Assembly (NCBI GenBank): GCA_003249225.1
Contig: QKJQ01000037.1
Span: 186,001-250,000, forward strand
DNA length: 64,000 nt
Origin: Clostridia bacterium
GTDB taxonomy: Bacteria > Bacillota > Clostridia > Lachnospirales > Lachnospiraceae
Direction: 5' to 3'
The position numbers and the translations under genes are program-made. The notes below the pieces were generated by a model. It was not told the origin of the DNA and did not search any database. It saw only the letters and a list, made by a program, of their open reading frames with translations. Every line of letters starts with the position of its first letter. Position 1 is the first letter of the stretch. Positions 52,798 to 63,090 of this stretch are shown here, piece by piece.

Positions 52798-55425
52798 TTA
52801 ATTTATTTCGTAAACCATGTACGCTTTTTGTGCCGCCACTGACCCGGCAGTAAGTGTATTAAAAAATCCAATATAGGTGCTGTATAGGAATGGATTTGTA
52901 GCTGTCGTTGCTGATCCTATTCTTTTGGTCCCTATAAATAAAATAGGATAAACATCGGTTGCGAACACCCTTGGCCGTATCTCTTCCGGCAGAGCAATTG
53001 AACATGATGTTGATCCATTACCATCAGCACAATAGATATCAAACGCAACAAAGCATGTCTTCCCGATTATCTTATACCGGAACTCAACTACAACACCAGT
53101 TGGTGTTGCGCCGCCCCATGTCACTGATGGAGAAAGTACATTCCATTCATCTTTTAAGCTATTATTGATCTTATTGCTTCTGGCCGATAAAAGATTTTCA
53201 TGTTCTGACTTATAAAACCCTTTGTAAAAGTCGCTGTAAGTTACAACTTCAATTTGTCCTGCATCAACATAGTTTTTTATGTAGTCTAACAATTCCGTAT
53301 AACTTGCCTCACTACAATAGGATGTAGAAGTTGGCACATCCATCAGACCATGGCAAAGAATGCTAATGCAGCTGCCCTCATTTACCGCTTTATCAATAAA
53401 TCCTTTGACCGTTGCTACAGAATACGTTGTCTGCCCTGTGTAATCAGATACTGACCATGTTGGTAATTCGATACTTTCTTCGTCGTAATGAGTTATGTTT
53501 GTCAGGCTGTTTGCCATACGTACGATTTTAACATTAAGGCTTTTGGCAATCTCGCATATATTGTCACTTGCAAGGTTGTGTCTGCAAAAATATGCCACTG
53601 GGTTATAAAGATCATGTTTATTTAAGATATCCAAATACCCTGAAATCGAAGCTTCCCAAGCATCATAATAAGTATCATCATTCACCGTTGTGTCACCCAG
53701 GTTCGCATCTGTCCCATAATAAAATGACCAATCCCATCCGTTTTCCTGCAATTCTACAAGCTCAGCTTTTGTTATTGCCGTGGATGTTGACTCTGGGTAT
53801 ACTCCACTTTGTAATGCAAATGTTGCAGGGAAGCCATATTGTTTGAGCACGCGGAAAAAATCATCATAAATAGTTGCGGTACTGCTATCGTCGAAACATA
53901 GCATTACCTTTGGTTTTAGTCTGTATCCTGTTACAAATGAGTCAAGATACAGTGCAAAGTCAGATGTGCCCTCGATCGTGATTGTTAGTGATGTAGTGGT
54001 AACATCAGCAGATGCAATCCATTTCTTAAAATTCCACCCTGCAAGATTCGTGTAAGAAGAAAACGCTGCAATAACATCACCATTACTTGCTTGAATGGTA
54101 ACGCCTCCGCAGCTATCGATATCCTTTTCAGTCGCATTCCAAAAAAATCCTACAACATCACCTGCTTTATAACTTATGTTTAATCCATAAATGGCCGCCT
54201 GCACTCTGGATCCGGCAACGGTCGGTTTTATTTTAACGGATTGAGCTGCTCGCTTTGTTTTATCAGTAGTTTTGGTAAGTGTTGCATTTGCCACAGAATA
54301 ATAACTGCTATAATCTGCAAAATTGCAAATCACATTTCCATAACTTTCAATGATCGGGCTATTGCTTTGCAATCTATCGATGTCCCCTCGATTATCTGCA
54401 ATATCCTGCTTGTTAACTGCTATCTGCTGGGCATTAGCTGCAATATTTTGCGTGTTAGCCGCCACTCCCGATGCATTATCACTGGCGGCCTGAGTGTTTG
54501 CTGCTATAGCCTGCGCATGGGCAGTAAGTGTCGTGTCATGCCCGGATACCGCTTGCTGTAGCGTTCCGATATCTGCGGTGTTCGCTCCGATGTCCTCCGT
54601 GTTTGCCTGCGCTACGGCTGCAACATCAGCGATATCCTGTGTTTGTTCCGCGATAGCATCTGTATGCTCCGATACGGTCTGCCCGAGCGCTGAAAGGCCG
54701 TTGCTTACCACGCCTATGCTGTTTGTATTTTCTGATATTGCCTGAGTTTGCCCTGCTACGGTATCGCTCAAATCACTGATATTATTACTGTTTTGCTGTA
54801 TCGCTTGTGCCTGCTCTGACAATGTTACAGTATGTCCTGATACCGTCTGACCCATAGCGACAATGTTATTTGCATTAGCTGTGATTGCCTGTGTATTGCT
54901 GGCTACAGCCTGATCAATCGTATTGGCCTGTTCTGTCAACCCGTCAACTGCGTCAGATAGCGCCTGCACTGCTTCTGAGCCACTACCTTCGATTTGTTGC
55001 TGTAGTTGTTCAACAAGGACTGTAAGAGTATCCATCCGCTCGATGTATGTAGGGTCCACTACACCAAGAGGATCCCGCTCTGCCTCTCCGCTTGATACGA
55101 CCTTGATTTTATCGAGCATTACGGCCGGAAGTCTCTTGGCATTACCGTCGTCAAAGTACCCAACCAGGTAAAGCATGTAATCACCGGTGATAAGGTTGAG
55201 CCCGTCATCGACATTGCTCTCATATTTGCCTGTTGTCTCGTTGAGCGTGAGCTCCATGGACAGCTCTTCTTCTGCTCGGGCGAAGAAAGCTTTGATCCGG
55301 GTAAACCCTTCATAATCTTCCGGCAAAGAAAAAGCAGCTGTATATACATACTTGCTGCCGGATACTATTTGGCAAGTGTCGGTCCTCACTATGACCTGAC
55401 CTGTTACTTTAAATTTTAACTGCAT
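52798..55425 (-). CDS. BppU-type tail fibre with deacetylase-like domain
   Basis: This is an 875-aa phage receptor-binding candidate. Residues 1-115 resemble the BppU N-terminal domain that fixes fibres to the baseplate. Residues of about 145-365 are a trimeric coiled-coil shaft of repeated NTQAI/NANNI/SEHTDAI-type units. Residues of about 500-740 resemble a NodB-type polysaccharide deacetylase (MLCFDDSST for the TFDDG motif; ISILCHGLMD for the last His motif). The second metal motif (HxxxH) is replaced by GWDWSFYYGTD, so catalysis is doubtful. A terminal beta domain of about 120 residues ends the chain. Confidence 0.85.
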   Translation of the reverse strand: MQLKFKVTGQVIVRTDTCQIVSGSKYVYTAAFSLPEDYEGFTRIKAFFARAEEELSMELTLNETTGKYESNVDDGLNLITGDYMLYLVGYFDDGNAKRLPAVMLDKIKVVSSGEAERDPLGVVDPTYIERMDTLTVLVEQLQQQIEGSGSEAVQALSDAVDGLTEQANTIDQAVASNTQAITANANNIVAMGQTVSGHTVTLSEQAQAIQQNSNNISDLSDTVAGQTQAISENTNSIGVVSNGLSALGQTVSEHTDAIAEQTQDIADVAAVAQANTEDIGANTADIGTLQQAVSGHDTTLTAHAQAIAANTQAASDNASGVAANTQNIAANAQQIAVNKQDIADNRGDIDRLQSNSPIIESYGNVICNFADYSSYYSVANATLTKTTDKTKRAAQSVKIKPTVAGSRVQAAIYGLNISYKAGDVVGFFWNATEKDIDSCGGVTIQASNGDVIAAFSSYTNLAGWNFKKWIASADVTTTSLTITIEGTSDFALYLDSFVTGYRLKPKVMLCFDDSSTATIYDDFFRVLKQYGFPATFALQSGVYPESTSTAITKAELVELQENGWDWSFYYGTDANLGDTTVNDDTYYDAWEASISGYLDILNKHDLYNPVAYFCRHNLASDNICEIAKSLNVKIVRMANSLTNITHYDEESIELPTWSVSDYTGQTTYSVATVKGFIDKAVNEGSCISILCHGLMDVPTSTSYCSEASYTELLDYIKNYVDAGQIEVVTYSDFYKGFYKSEHENLLSARSNKINNSLKDEWNVLSPSVTWGGATPTGVVVEFRYKIIGKTCFVAFDIYCADGNGSTSCSIALPEEIRPRVFATDVYPILFIGTKRIGSATTATNPFLYSTYIGFFNTLTAGSVAAQKAYMVYEIN

Positions 55426-55437
55426 GCTGTCACCTCA

Positions 55438-55596
55438 CTATTCTGCGTAGGTCGTTTCAACAAGTGCTACAAGTTCGGCGTACTCTTCATCTGTCAACCG
55501 GTCGGCCGCAAGATAAACATCGAGCATTTCAAGGCAACGCTCCTTTGTTTTCTTCTTTGATTCTATGACTGTTTTCATGATCGTATATGCTGTCAT
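55438..55596 (-). CDS. Small phage protein (XkdX-like)
   Basis: This is a 52-aa protein starting MTAYTIMKTVIESKKKTKER and containing RLTDEEYAELVALV. Small helical proteins with this ending are common beside tail fibre genes of Firmicutes phages. AAAGGAG lies 6 bases before the ATG, and the stop is 12 bases from the next gene. Confidence 0.75.
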   Translation of the reverse strand: MTAYTIMKTVIESKKKTKERCLEMLDVYLAADRLTDEEYAELVALVETTYAE

Positions 55597-55610
55597 CGCT
55601 TACTCCTTTC

Positions 55611-55952
55611 CTATAATCCGAGCTGTAGCAAGCTCACATCGTAAATGATGTCAGCCTGCACTATTGTTGAGTCAATTTCAAACGCATCCTGCTGCGCCTG
55701 CAGCGCCTCTATTCGCTCCGCTTCCGTTGGATTGCGTTCAATCACCGCTCCGTCCCGGTAATAGATGCCATCAACGTATGAATCGCCTAATCTGACTGGA
55801 TAAAGCGATACATCTGCTGCAATGGCATCTGAACCATAACATGCCCTTGCCAGCTTGTTGGCCATTTCATAATCATCACAGATGCACAAATTATTTATTG
55901 TAAGTACATCGTTCTGCTTGCCCATAAGGGCAAATATCTGATTGCTATACAT
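55611..55952 (-). CDS. Phage protein of unknown function
   Basis: This is a 113-aa soluble protein (start MYSNQIFALMGKQNDVLTIN) with a helical C-terminus (TEAERIEALQAQQDAFEIDS). GAAGGGAG precedes the start. Its place among the tail appendage genes suggests a structural or host-range role. No family is recognised. Confidence 0.75.
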   Translation of the reverse strand: MYSNQIFALMGKQNDVLTINNLCICDDYEMANKLARACYGSDAIAADVSLYPVRLGDSYVDGIYYRDGAVIERNPTEAERIEALQAQQDAFEIDSTIVQADIIYDVSLLQLGL

Positions 55953-55967
55953 AGTTATCTCCCTTCG

Positions 55968-56756
55968 TTATGCCGCTTCCTGTTCATCCCATTTAATGAT
56001 CACTATTCCGGATCCGCCTATTTCTCCCGCCAAGTAACCGGCTTGTCCAATAGGACCGCCAGCTCCGCCGCCTGTATTTGGCGTTCCCGGTGTGGAAGCT
56101 GCATAAATAGTATTTATACCTAATGCACCACCGTTGCCACCGCCATTTGCTCCGCCTTGTCCAGCCGTTGCAGATAAAGTACTGTAAGCATAATCAGCTC
56201 CACCGCCTCCGCCTGCGTATAGTGTGCCTGTTGCTTCACCGAACGCTCTCGTGGTTGTGCCCTGCCCAGTTCCAGGTGCAGTACCAGGGTTTGAGTTACT
56301 TCCATTCGATCCATCAGATCCGCCGTTACCGCCTGATGTCACTCCTGTACTCGTATTTGTGGTTCCTGCACCACCACCAGATCCTCCATTACCTCCGGTT
56401 GTCATGCTTGATCCTTCTCCTCCAAGCGCAACAGCTATCGCACCGCCGAATGAACTAGCGCCTCCGGTATTACCATAATATGTTTGTGTTACCGTTCCGC
56501 CAGCTCCAACAATCACACTATATACAGTATCTTTTGTTACCTGTATTTCAGCAGTAGTTGTATACCCCCCTGCAGCTCCACCCATTGCTCTTGGTCCAGA
56601 GTCAGAGGCATTACCTGTACTTCCGCCTCCTCCAACGCAAAATACTTTGATTGTCATATTGGCCGGTGCCGTCCAAGTACCTGAAACAGTAAAAGTTACG
56701 CTCCCAGCTTTTATCTTACCGGAAGCACGTCTTCTATTTCTGCATATTCCTGCCAT
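55968..56756 (-). CDS. Glycine-rich phage tail appendage protein
   Basis: This is a 262-aa protein. A short basic N-terminus is followed by GSVTFTVSGTWTAPANMTIK and then a Gly-rich domain (VGGGGSTGNASDSG, GGNGGSGGGAGTT, GNGGALG) of the kind seen in phage tail tips and adhesins. It ends with a beta strand (GGSGIVIIKWDEQ). It probably forms part of the fibre tip. The start has GGGGTG about 7 bases upstream. Confidence 0.82.
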   Translation of the reverse strand: MAGICRNRRRASGKIKAGSVTFTVSGTWTAPANMTIKVFCVGGGGSTGNASDSGPRAMGGAAGGYTTTAEIQVTKDTVYSVIVGAGGTVTQTYYGNTGGASSFGGAIAVALGGEGSSMTTGGNGGSGGGAGTTNTSTGVTSGGNGGSDGSNGSNSNPGTAPGTGQGTTTRAFGEATGTLYAGGGGGADYAYSTLSATAGQGGANGGGNGGALGINTIYAASTPGTPNTGGGAGGPIGQAGYLAGEIGGSGIVIIKWDEQEAA

Positions 56757-56759
56757 AGT

Positions 56760-57233
56760 TTACACCCCGATTCTAACCGTGACCGGTATCGCAATCGTGG
56801 GTACCGTGCCCAGACATTTAAAAGTCACATATCCAGCGGTCTGTGTCGATATGACCATTTCAGCGTCAACAAAAGCTTCGAACTGTGCTTGTGTCACCGA
56901 TGCATTGTTTACGTCATATGACAGCTTACTGTCTGCCGTAACACCGGCTACAGCAACTGTTAGCAGTGCACTTGACCATCCAGTTCCAAGCGTTACGTTT
57001 ACATCGGTGGAATGTTTTGCTGCAATAGCGTCTGCATTAGCGCTTGCTGATGCTGTGTTGGCATTAATAGCCGCTGTGATTGCATTGATCTGCCCAGCTC
57101 CAAAGTAATCCCCCTGCTGCTCATATACGGTTGCATCAGAAAATGACACAGTACCATCTTCATTTGTTGACATGATAAACTTCCTACTGCCAGAGAATAT
57201 ATCATCTTTGAAATCAATTTTTAAATCAGCCAT
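56760..57233 (-). CDS. Phage tail appendage protein with coiled coil
   Basis: This is a 157-aa protein. Residues 1-45 are beta-rich, residues of about 48-75 form an Ala/Asn coiled coil (AITAAINANTASASANADAI), and the rest is a beta domain (WSSALLTVAVAGVTADSKLS). It overlaps the stop of the upstream gene by one base. It is probably a structural baseplate or fibre component. Confidence 0.78.
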   Translation of the reverse strand: MADLKIDFKDDIFSGSRKFIMSTNEDGTVSFSDATVYEQQGDYFGAGQINAITAAINANTASASANADAIAAKHSTDVNVTLGTGWSSALLTVAVAGVTADSKLSYDVNNASVTQAQFEAFVDAEMVISTQTAGYVTFKCLGTVPTIAIPVTVRIGV

Positions 57234-57634
57234 TAAACTGCTCTCCTCCTTCCTAGAGTAAACCCGAGTTTCTTCCTGCCATAATACTGCCCGACCAAAC
57301 CGTTATAAACTTTTAATATTCCTGTTTCCATTCGGTTCAGCTCGTTATAATCAATAAATGGTTGATTCTCATAGAATGTCTTAGTATCCCCGATCTCCCT
57401 TGGATATGTTCCTGTATTTATGCTTTCCAAATTAGACTCAAACAGATTGATTTCATCCGGATAATAGTAACTTTCATAAGTCTTGTCATCACCCATATCA
57501 TTAAAGTCATACCCAATGTAAAGATCAGAAGCCATTTCATTTAGGTAGACCAGGTTATTCTTTATCCGGTTATAATCTTCCGGATTGAAATAGTCGCTGG
57601 AAGTCCAGTCTGTTTTTGGTTCTGTCCATGCCAT
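57233..57634 (-). CDS. Phage tail/baseplate-associated protein
   Basis: This is a 133-aa protein starting MAWTEPKTDWTSSDYFNPED, a beginning often seen in appendage proteins of Firmicutes phages (WxxP, then DYNRIKNNL). It contains a conserved-looking FIDYNELNRME segment near residue 95. The start shares a base with the stop of the preceding gene. The exact role is unknown. Confidence 0.78.
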   Translation of the reverse strand: MAWTEPKTDWTSSDYFNPEDYNRIKNNLVYLNEMASDLYIGYDFNDMGDDKTYESYYYPDEINLFESNLESINTGTYPREIGDTKTFYENQPFIDYNELNRMETGILKVYNGLVGQYYGRKKLGFTLGRRRAV

Positions 57635-59856
57635 TACATGATCCTCCTTGCTTTTATTGACCCTGAAAGCGTGCCGCCGAAACTTACTGAATGTTCAAGG
57701 ACCCTTACCTGCAGGTCATCGATATAGTCATTTTCCATGTACAGAATATCATTTGCATCTATACGAGGATCCCCACGGTAAGGTATGCCGTATTCTTTGT
57801 CAGCTGACAAGTATTCTCCCATCCACTCACCTACTTCTTTGGCTTGTATTACAGTACTTATCAGTGGATTTCCCCATGTCTTGACTTCTCCACTAGAATT
57901 CAATGATATCACTGTTTTTGCAGAAGAAATGACATACTCATATCCTGAAATACTTATTGTGACTTCTGTTTCCTCTGTGAATCCATTCAAGGATACTCTG
58001 ATATAAAATGCTCCGCTTTCCAGTATTGAAATGCTTTGTCCTGCTCCCGGATCTGAAAGACTGCATACATAACCATATGAAGCATTTGAGAATTCAAAAA
58101 TGAACTCGTACTCAGTATCTGATGCCGTTACCTTCTCATTAAGCAGCTCCTGCAGCGTGCCTGCCTGATTATACATTGTCCTTGTCAATTGAATAGCTTT
58201 CACCTTTTCAAGCTTCGTTCCTGTCGGATTATCCGTCAGATCTAGTGCCTTTTCGAGCGTGTAATCAGTCACCTCACCAAACTCTATAAGATTTACTATT
58301 GCTCTGTTATAAGCCGAACCTTTGGTGATCTCGATGATCATTTTATTAAAATCAATAAATTCATGACTGATAACTGTTTCTGTGAGTATCTCAGATATTG
58401 TCAGGTCCTCGACTGCTGCCTCGTTAAGAAAGGTATGTATAATTAACTCTTCAGGCGGGATCCCGCCAAATTGCAGCGCTAAATTATAGAACTTGAATGC
58501 TGTTTCCAGGGTTATTGCTATCTTTGGGTTATCCTCAAAGAGGCCATCTTCATCTGATGTTACATCACTTACATAACCGGTGTTCAGTAAGACTTTCTCT
58601 GAGTCCGGTCTTGGCAGAAAGAACTGCGTTCCGTTGGTCACAGAAAAAGATTTATTCGCAGTTGCATATATATCTTTGGAGCCTGATATCAAAACATTGG
58701 CTACATTACTGAAATATGCTTCGTTATCTGATGAAGCTACCATATCCGGAAGGAATGATGATTTCAAATAGATCTTCGCTTCCTGGTCCTGTGACAGAAT
58801 ACACCGGCCGGCATTTGCAATAATCTGCAATGCTTCTTTGTGCATACATACCGGAATCGGGTTATAGACTATTATTGTTTCAAGATATGGATCAATCCAG
58901 TAATCACTCTCTTCAAGTCCAGCATCGGTGAGAACATCAACCGCAAGTGCAAAAAGACTTATTCCATCAGAATAGTACTTTCCCTTGTAATATGTATCCT
59001 GCATATAAGCAAACCGATCTACATATGAGGTCTGCATCTGTGTGTCATCTGCAGACCATGACTTCATATATACCTTTGCACCAGAGATCCACTCTATTGT
59101 TCCATCATTTAACTCATAGCCATATTCAACAATGCATTCCTGTTCGGTCTCAAGAAAATTGATAAGGCTTTCGTCATTGCTTGTGTCATATACGCCTTTG
59201 GTATTATCTACTGTTAAGCTGAAATCTATAGCGGGCAGATCTTCTGATATAGGTGAAACTGTGTCTTTCAGACTCGAACTTTTAATGTCTTTGTTGGTAA
59301 AAAAGATTCCGATGCCCATCGTGATCTGGTTTACATGCAGCCTTCCATTTCCATTCGACATAGTGGTTGGAGTGATCAAAATATAGGTTGATTGCATGAA
59401 TATTTCTTCTGTTCGAAAGCTTCCTGAACCATTCCCTGAAATGCTTACAGTATTATTATCTGATTCTATTGTAAAATCGGTCGGAAAAGACTTTCCGAAT
59501 TCAATCATCATGCCTTTTATGTCATAGGCTGTATCAAAGCTTACCCTAACTGCTCCCAAAAGCTCCGCTGACACAATCCCTGCGTTCAGGACCACATCAT
59601 CCGGTGAACGTGGAAGAAAGTACATATTTCCATCAGTCTTGCTGTAATCCTGCTCTGCAGTCGCATATAGCAGATCTACTGTGTCATTTTCAAGTGGTTT
59701 CTTTAGATTCGACCAATACGTGCACTCTTCTGCATTTTCTACCTGTGCGGATGCCTGAGCTTTCTGATTGATGACACCAATTGATACTCTCAAATATGAC
59801 CGGTTCCGAAGTGGCTGCTTCATTGCTGTTTTATATGCTGTACTTGCATTCTGCAT
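57634..59856 (-). CDS. Phage tail protein (baseplate hub/appendage type)
   Basis: This is a 740-aa structural protein. The start at 59856 (MQNASTAYKTAMKQPLRNRS) overlaps the stop of the distal tail gene (TGATG) and has GGGGTGG just upstream. The chain is beta-rich, with internal similarity between segments near residues 85-120 and 400-435 (TDGNMYFLPRSPDDVVLNAG; TNGTQFFLPRPDSEKVLLNT). The place after the distal tail gene indicates a tail-associated baseplate protein. No peptidase motif was seen. Confidence 0.82.
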   Translation of the reverse strand: MQNASTAYKTAMKQPLRNRSYLRVSIGVINQKAQASAQVENAEECTYWSNLKKPLENDTVDLLYATAEQDYSKTDGNMYFLPRSPDDVVLNAGIVSAELLGAVRVSFDTAYDIKGMMIEFGKSFPTDFTIESDNNTVSISGNGSGSFRTEEIFMQSTYILITPTTMSNGNGRLHVNQITMGIGIFFTNKDIKSSSLKDTVSPISEDLPAIDFSLTVDNTKGVYDTSNDESLINFLETEQECIVEYGYELNDGTIEWISGAKVYMKSWSADDTQMQTSYVDRFAYMQDTYYKGKYYSDGISLFALAVDVLTDAGLEESDYWIDPYLETIIVYNPIPVCMHKEALQIIANAGRCILSQDQEAKIYLKSSFLPDMVASSDNEAYFSNVANVLISGSKDIYATANKSFSVTNGTQFFLPRPDSEKVLLNTGYVSDVTSDEDGLFEDNPKIAITLETAFKFYNLALQFGGIPPEELIIHTFLNEAAVEDLTISEILTETVISHEFIDFNKMIIEITKGSAYNRAIVNLIEFGEVTDYTLEKALDLTDNPTGTKLEKVKAIQLTRTMYNQAGTLQELLNEKVTASDTEYEFIFEFSNASYGYVCSLSDPGAGQSISILESGAFYIRVSLNGFTEETEVTISISGYEYVISSAKTVISLNSSGEVKTWGNPLISTVIQAKEVGEWMGEYLSADKEYGIPYRGDPRIDANDILYMENDYIDDLQVRVLEHSVSFGGTLSGSIKARRIM

Positions 59857-60239
59857 CAGACCACCCCGCAATCGATTATATTTACTTTGCAATTCTTATA
59901 CTTCGATGGAAGACCAGTATCTGAATCGATTTCCTGTGGCTCTGCTGTACGATTACCTGGATACATTAAAAGGGTTGCCCATGCATTGTTTACCATATCC
60001 GGAAACTTGACTATTACAAAGTAATTGCTGAATTCTTTCAGCATGCTGCTCCATGTCTCTGCGTCCAGGCTGAACCACTGCAGGTTATCTACCTTGTACT
60101 GATCCCTGCCTACTTTCTGGCCCACAAATGTTCCGTCTGCATTCTTGCCACCATTGACAAGGGTCGCAACCTCGAAGTTGAGACCCACGTCCGGTGAAGG
60201 GAAGGCTTTTCCGTTGACTGTTATGAAACTATTTGCCAT
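59856..60239 (-). CDS. Phage distal tail-region protein (DUF6711-like)
   Basis: This is a 127-aa beta-rich protein starting MANSFITVNGKAFPSPDVGL, with KVDNLQWFSLDAETWSSMLK in the centre. It lies 15 bases after the tape measure gene and before the large tail protein, where siphophages encode the distal tail connector. I recall similar proteins as DUF6711, but the assignment is from memory. Confidence 0.75.
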   Translation of the reverse strand: MANSFITVNGKAFPSPDVGLNFEVATLVNGGKNADGTFVGQKVGRDQYKVDNLQWFSLDAETWSSMLKEFSNYFVIVKFPDMVNNAWATLLMYPGNRTAEPQEIDSDTGLPSKYKNCKVNIIDCGVV

Positions 60240-60254
60240 ATGTACTTATCCCTC

Positions 60255-63041
60255 CTAAAACTGAAATCCTAATCGTTTTTGAGTTTCTTTTAGTTCCTTT
60301 AACATTGATTTGCCATCAAGCTCAACATCAAAATCAAGAGCACTGATCAGCTCAATGAGTTTCTTCAATAATTCAATGATTATAGGCAAATAAATGCTAC
60401 CTGAATCGGTTCCCTTTGCTAAATTTGCAGCCTTAACCGCCATATCAAGAAGTTTATCTTCGGGTGATACAATTTCACCCTGATGCATATTATCGCCAAT
60501 CATGGCCAGCTGAGGTGTGTTTGCTTTAACAAATGCACCATTGGCAAGCTTTGGTATTGTAATGGATCCAAGTGATGGAATATTAAAACCAAAAGCGCTG
60601 ACTCCGGTAAGCTTTGTCACCCAATCCGGTACATCTATCTTTAGGTTATTAAGTGAGCTTATGACAGTATTGATTCCGCTTACTACACCATTCGCCATGC
60701 TCTCAATGCCGCCAAGAATGGAATTGATGATTCCCTTCATTTTATCCCAGAGCTGAGTGAACAGATCACTAACGGTATCCTTGATCGACGTGAACACTGT
60801 CGTGAAAACGCCTTTGAATGCATCAAGCTTCGCAGTTATATTCTCTATGATCTGATTCCATAGCTGTTCCACATCATCTTTTAGCGTATTCCATACTTCA
60901 ACTGCGAAATCCTTGATTGTGTTCCAAGCACCTTCCCAGTCACCGGCAAAGACATCTTTGATGAAGGTAATAAATGCAGTAAGCCCGTCCCATACAAGTT
61001 TCACAGCGTCGCCTATAAATCCAAACCACATGATAAATGTATTTCCGAGATTTTCAAATATTGGTACCAGGTACGGTAGGATATTATCAATGATCCACTG
61101 GATGAATGGGCTTAAATAATTCTTCCAGATCTCAGATATAGCAAGTATCGCAGTCCCTATATAGGTCGTGAATGAATCGAACGCTGGTTTAATATGCTCT
61201 TCCATTACAACAGAGAACTTTTCTGCCAACCGGCTAAGAACCGGCTGTATATACTGATTATAGAATTCAAGTACCTTTGCTGAAACTTCTGTCAGTACCT
61301 GCTTCATGTTATCGAATGCAGGTTTTACATAAAGGTCATACTTCTCTTCTATGATTGCAAAGCAGTCAGTTATATAATTCTTGATTGACTCCGTGATGGT
61401 CTCAATAGGCTCCAGAGTCCCCTCGATTGCCGTCTTGATTCCCTCTGAATTCTCGGTGATCGGAGTGACCACCATATCATAAAAATCAGCACCAAAATTC
61501 GCTATCAGTTCTGCGGATCCAAGGAAACCTTCCGAAAAGATTCCCATAATGTTGGCAGAAATCCCTACTGCTGAATCACTGGTCAGTATTCCGCTGATTT
61601 CTCCGATAAAATTACTGAATTTCTCAGATGTCTCAGCAAGTTTTGTTCCTGCATCAAAGATACCGGTTAATTTACTTGTTATCGATTCGGAATTCTCATC
61701 AAGGAACTGATTAAATCCACCGATCAGGTTCAGCGCTATGTTCGTGCCTACCGTTACGAATTTGCCTATGTATGCCCCGATAGCAGATATATACGAATCA
61801 ATGAATGCAGATGCAGACCCGGCCAGATCACTGTTTGTAAAGATTCCTGATAGGTTATCTTTTATCCCATCCAGGTTCGTTTTAAGATTTGAAAAATCTA
61901 CTGTCTTAATTGGATTCAGGAAGCCGGTTGTGAACTTATCACCGATATCAACACATAACTGCTTTATTTCTGTAAACTTCTCTGCAAGCTTGTTTACCTC
62001 TTCCACGGCTTCACTGGTTGTATCTGCTACTGTAGAAGATTCATCCGTCGAATCACTGGATGTGTCAGTGCTGGTATCGTTAAGTACATTTATTTCATCT
62101 ATTCCAATTGATCCAGCAGCTTTTGCCGCTTCTGTCGCTGCATCTGTCACGCCATTAAGGCTTGATGTGGCTGTCTCTGCATCGGATGCAATGCTGCTCG
62201 TTGCAGTGCCGGAAGAAGCTTTTCCTGAGACTGCTTCCGTAAATGACTTAAATGCATTGGCTGCGATCTGAAGCTTGCTGATCAATGTGTTTACTGATTT
62301 AATGATAGGAGTGAAAAGGTTTATGAATCCCTGCCCCAGCGTTGCTTTTAAGCTGTCAAATTGCAGACCGAGGATCCTTACCTGGTTCGCCCAGCTGTCT
62401 GAAGTCCTTGAAAAGTCGCCCTGTGCCAGCGAAAGCTTATCCGTTACGAATGAATACCGTAGCATGACCTTTTCTGCCTCTGACATTGCAGATGTTGTCT
62501 TGCCAAAGCCGTTCGCTAAAGCGTAACTGTCAAGAGCACTCTGTGTCATTACGACACCAAGATCTTTTAGTGACTCTGTTTCACCCGTGAACACTGATTT
62601 TAACTTTGTATAGGCTTCGTCCTGGCTGATATTGTAGAATGATGCAAGATCTCCGGACAGTCCTGTCAGTGATGTGCTCATATCATAAGCTGCATCGTCC
62701 GATAGCCCAAACGCTTTCGCCATGGATCCAAATGTGCCGGTGAATTTCTTCGCCATGGTCTCAGACAGACCAAAGCTTGCCGCTGCCGATTTTGCAAATT
62801 CGTCTACCTTGGTGCTCATGCTGCCAAATGTAACATCAACCACGTTCTGTACTTCTGTCAGATCGGATCCCAGTTCGATACATGCGGATCCAAAGTCAAT
62901 GATTTTTTTTACAGCAAACGCAGCTGCCAGGGCAGCACCAGCTTTTTTAGCAAGACCAGTAATGCCCTGCATCTGCTTATTAAATCCGTTCTTATTTACG
63001 ACCAGATCAAGACCAATCTGTCCTACGCTTTCAGCCGCCAT
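60255..63041 (-). CDS. Phage tail tape measure protein
   Basis: This is a 928-aa protein that sets tail length and lies inside the tail tube. The N-terminus (GQIGLDLVVNKNGFNKQMQG) and the following SMSTKVDEFAKSAAASFGLS region are typical of TMPs. A long helical middle contains repeated WNTIKD / WNTLKD / LWDKMKG elements (residues about 690-790), and hydrophobic segments lie near 645-690. A Gly/Ser/Thr-rich region occurs near residues 280-340. It is the longest gene of the prophage part seen here. Confidence 0.95.
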   Translation of the reverse strand: MAAESVGQIGLDLVVNKNGFNKQMQGITGLAKKAGAALAAAFAVKKIIDFGSACIELGSDLTEVQNVVDVTFGSMSTKVDEFAKSAAASFGLSETMAKKFTGTFGSMAKAFGLSDDAAYDMSTSLTGLSGDLASFYNISQDEAYTKLKSVFTGETESLKDLGVVMTQSALDSYALANGFGKTTSAMSEAEKVMLRYSFVTDKLSLAQGDFSRTSDSWANQVRILGLQFDSLKATLGQGFINLFTPIIKSVNTLISKLQIAANAFKSFTEAVSGKASSGTATSSIASDAETATSSLNGVTDAATEAAKAAGSIGIDEINVLNDTSTDTSSDSTDESSTVADTTSEAVEEVNKLAEKFTEIKQLCVDIGDKFTTGFLNPIKTVDFSNLKTNLDGIKDNLSGIFTNSDLAGSASAFIDSYISAIGAYIGKFVTVGTNIALNLIGGFNQFLDENSESITSKLTGIFDAGTKLAETSEKFSNFIGEISGILTSDSAVGISANIMGIFSEGFLGSAELIANFGADFYDMVVTPITENSEGIKTAIEGTLEPIETITESIKNYITDCFAIIEEKYDLYVKPAFDNMKQVLTEVSAKVLEFYNQYIQPVLSRLAEKFSVVMEEHIKPAFDSFTTYIGTAILAISEIWKNYLSPFIQWIIDNILPYLVPIFENLGNTFIMWFGFIGDAVKLVWDGLTAFITFIKDVFAGDWEGAWNTIKDFAVEVWNTLKDDVEQLWNQIIENITAKLDAFKGVFTTVFTSIKDTVSDLFTQLWDKMKGIINSILGGIESMANGVVSGINTVISSLNNLKIDVPDWVTKLTGVSAFGFNIPSLGSITIPKLANGAFVKANTPQLAMIGDNMHQGEIVSPEDKLLDMAVKAANLAKGTDSGSIYLPIIIELLKKLIELISALDFDVELDGKSMLKELKETQKRLGFQF

Positions 63042-63090
63042 TATGATTCACCTGCCTTTATAAGTTAAAGGTCATCGGCACATAATGGCT

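Noticed and set aside
61738-62271. 177-aa plus-strand reading frame in the tape measure gene
   Set aside because: It is the complement of the Ser/Thr-rich part of the tape measure protein.
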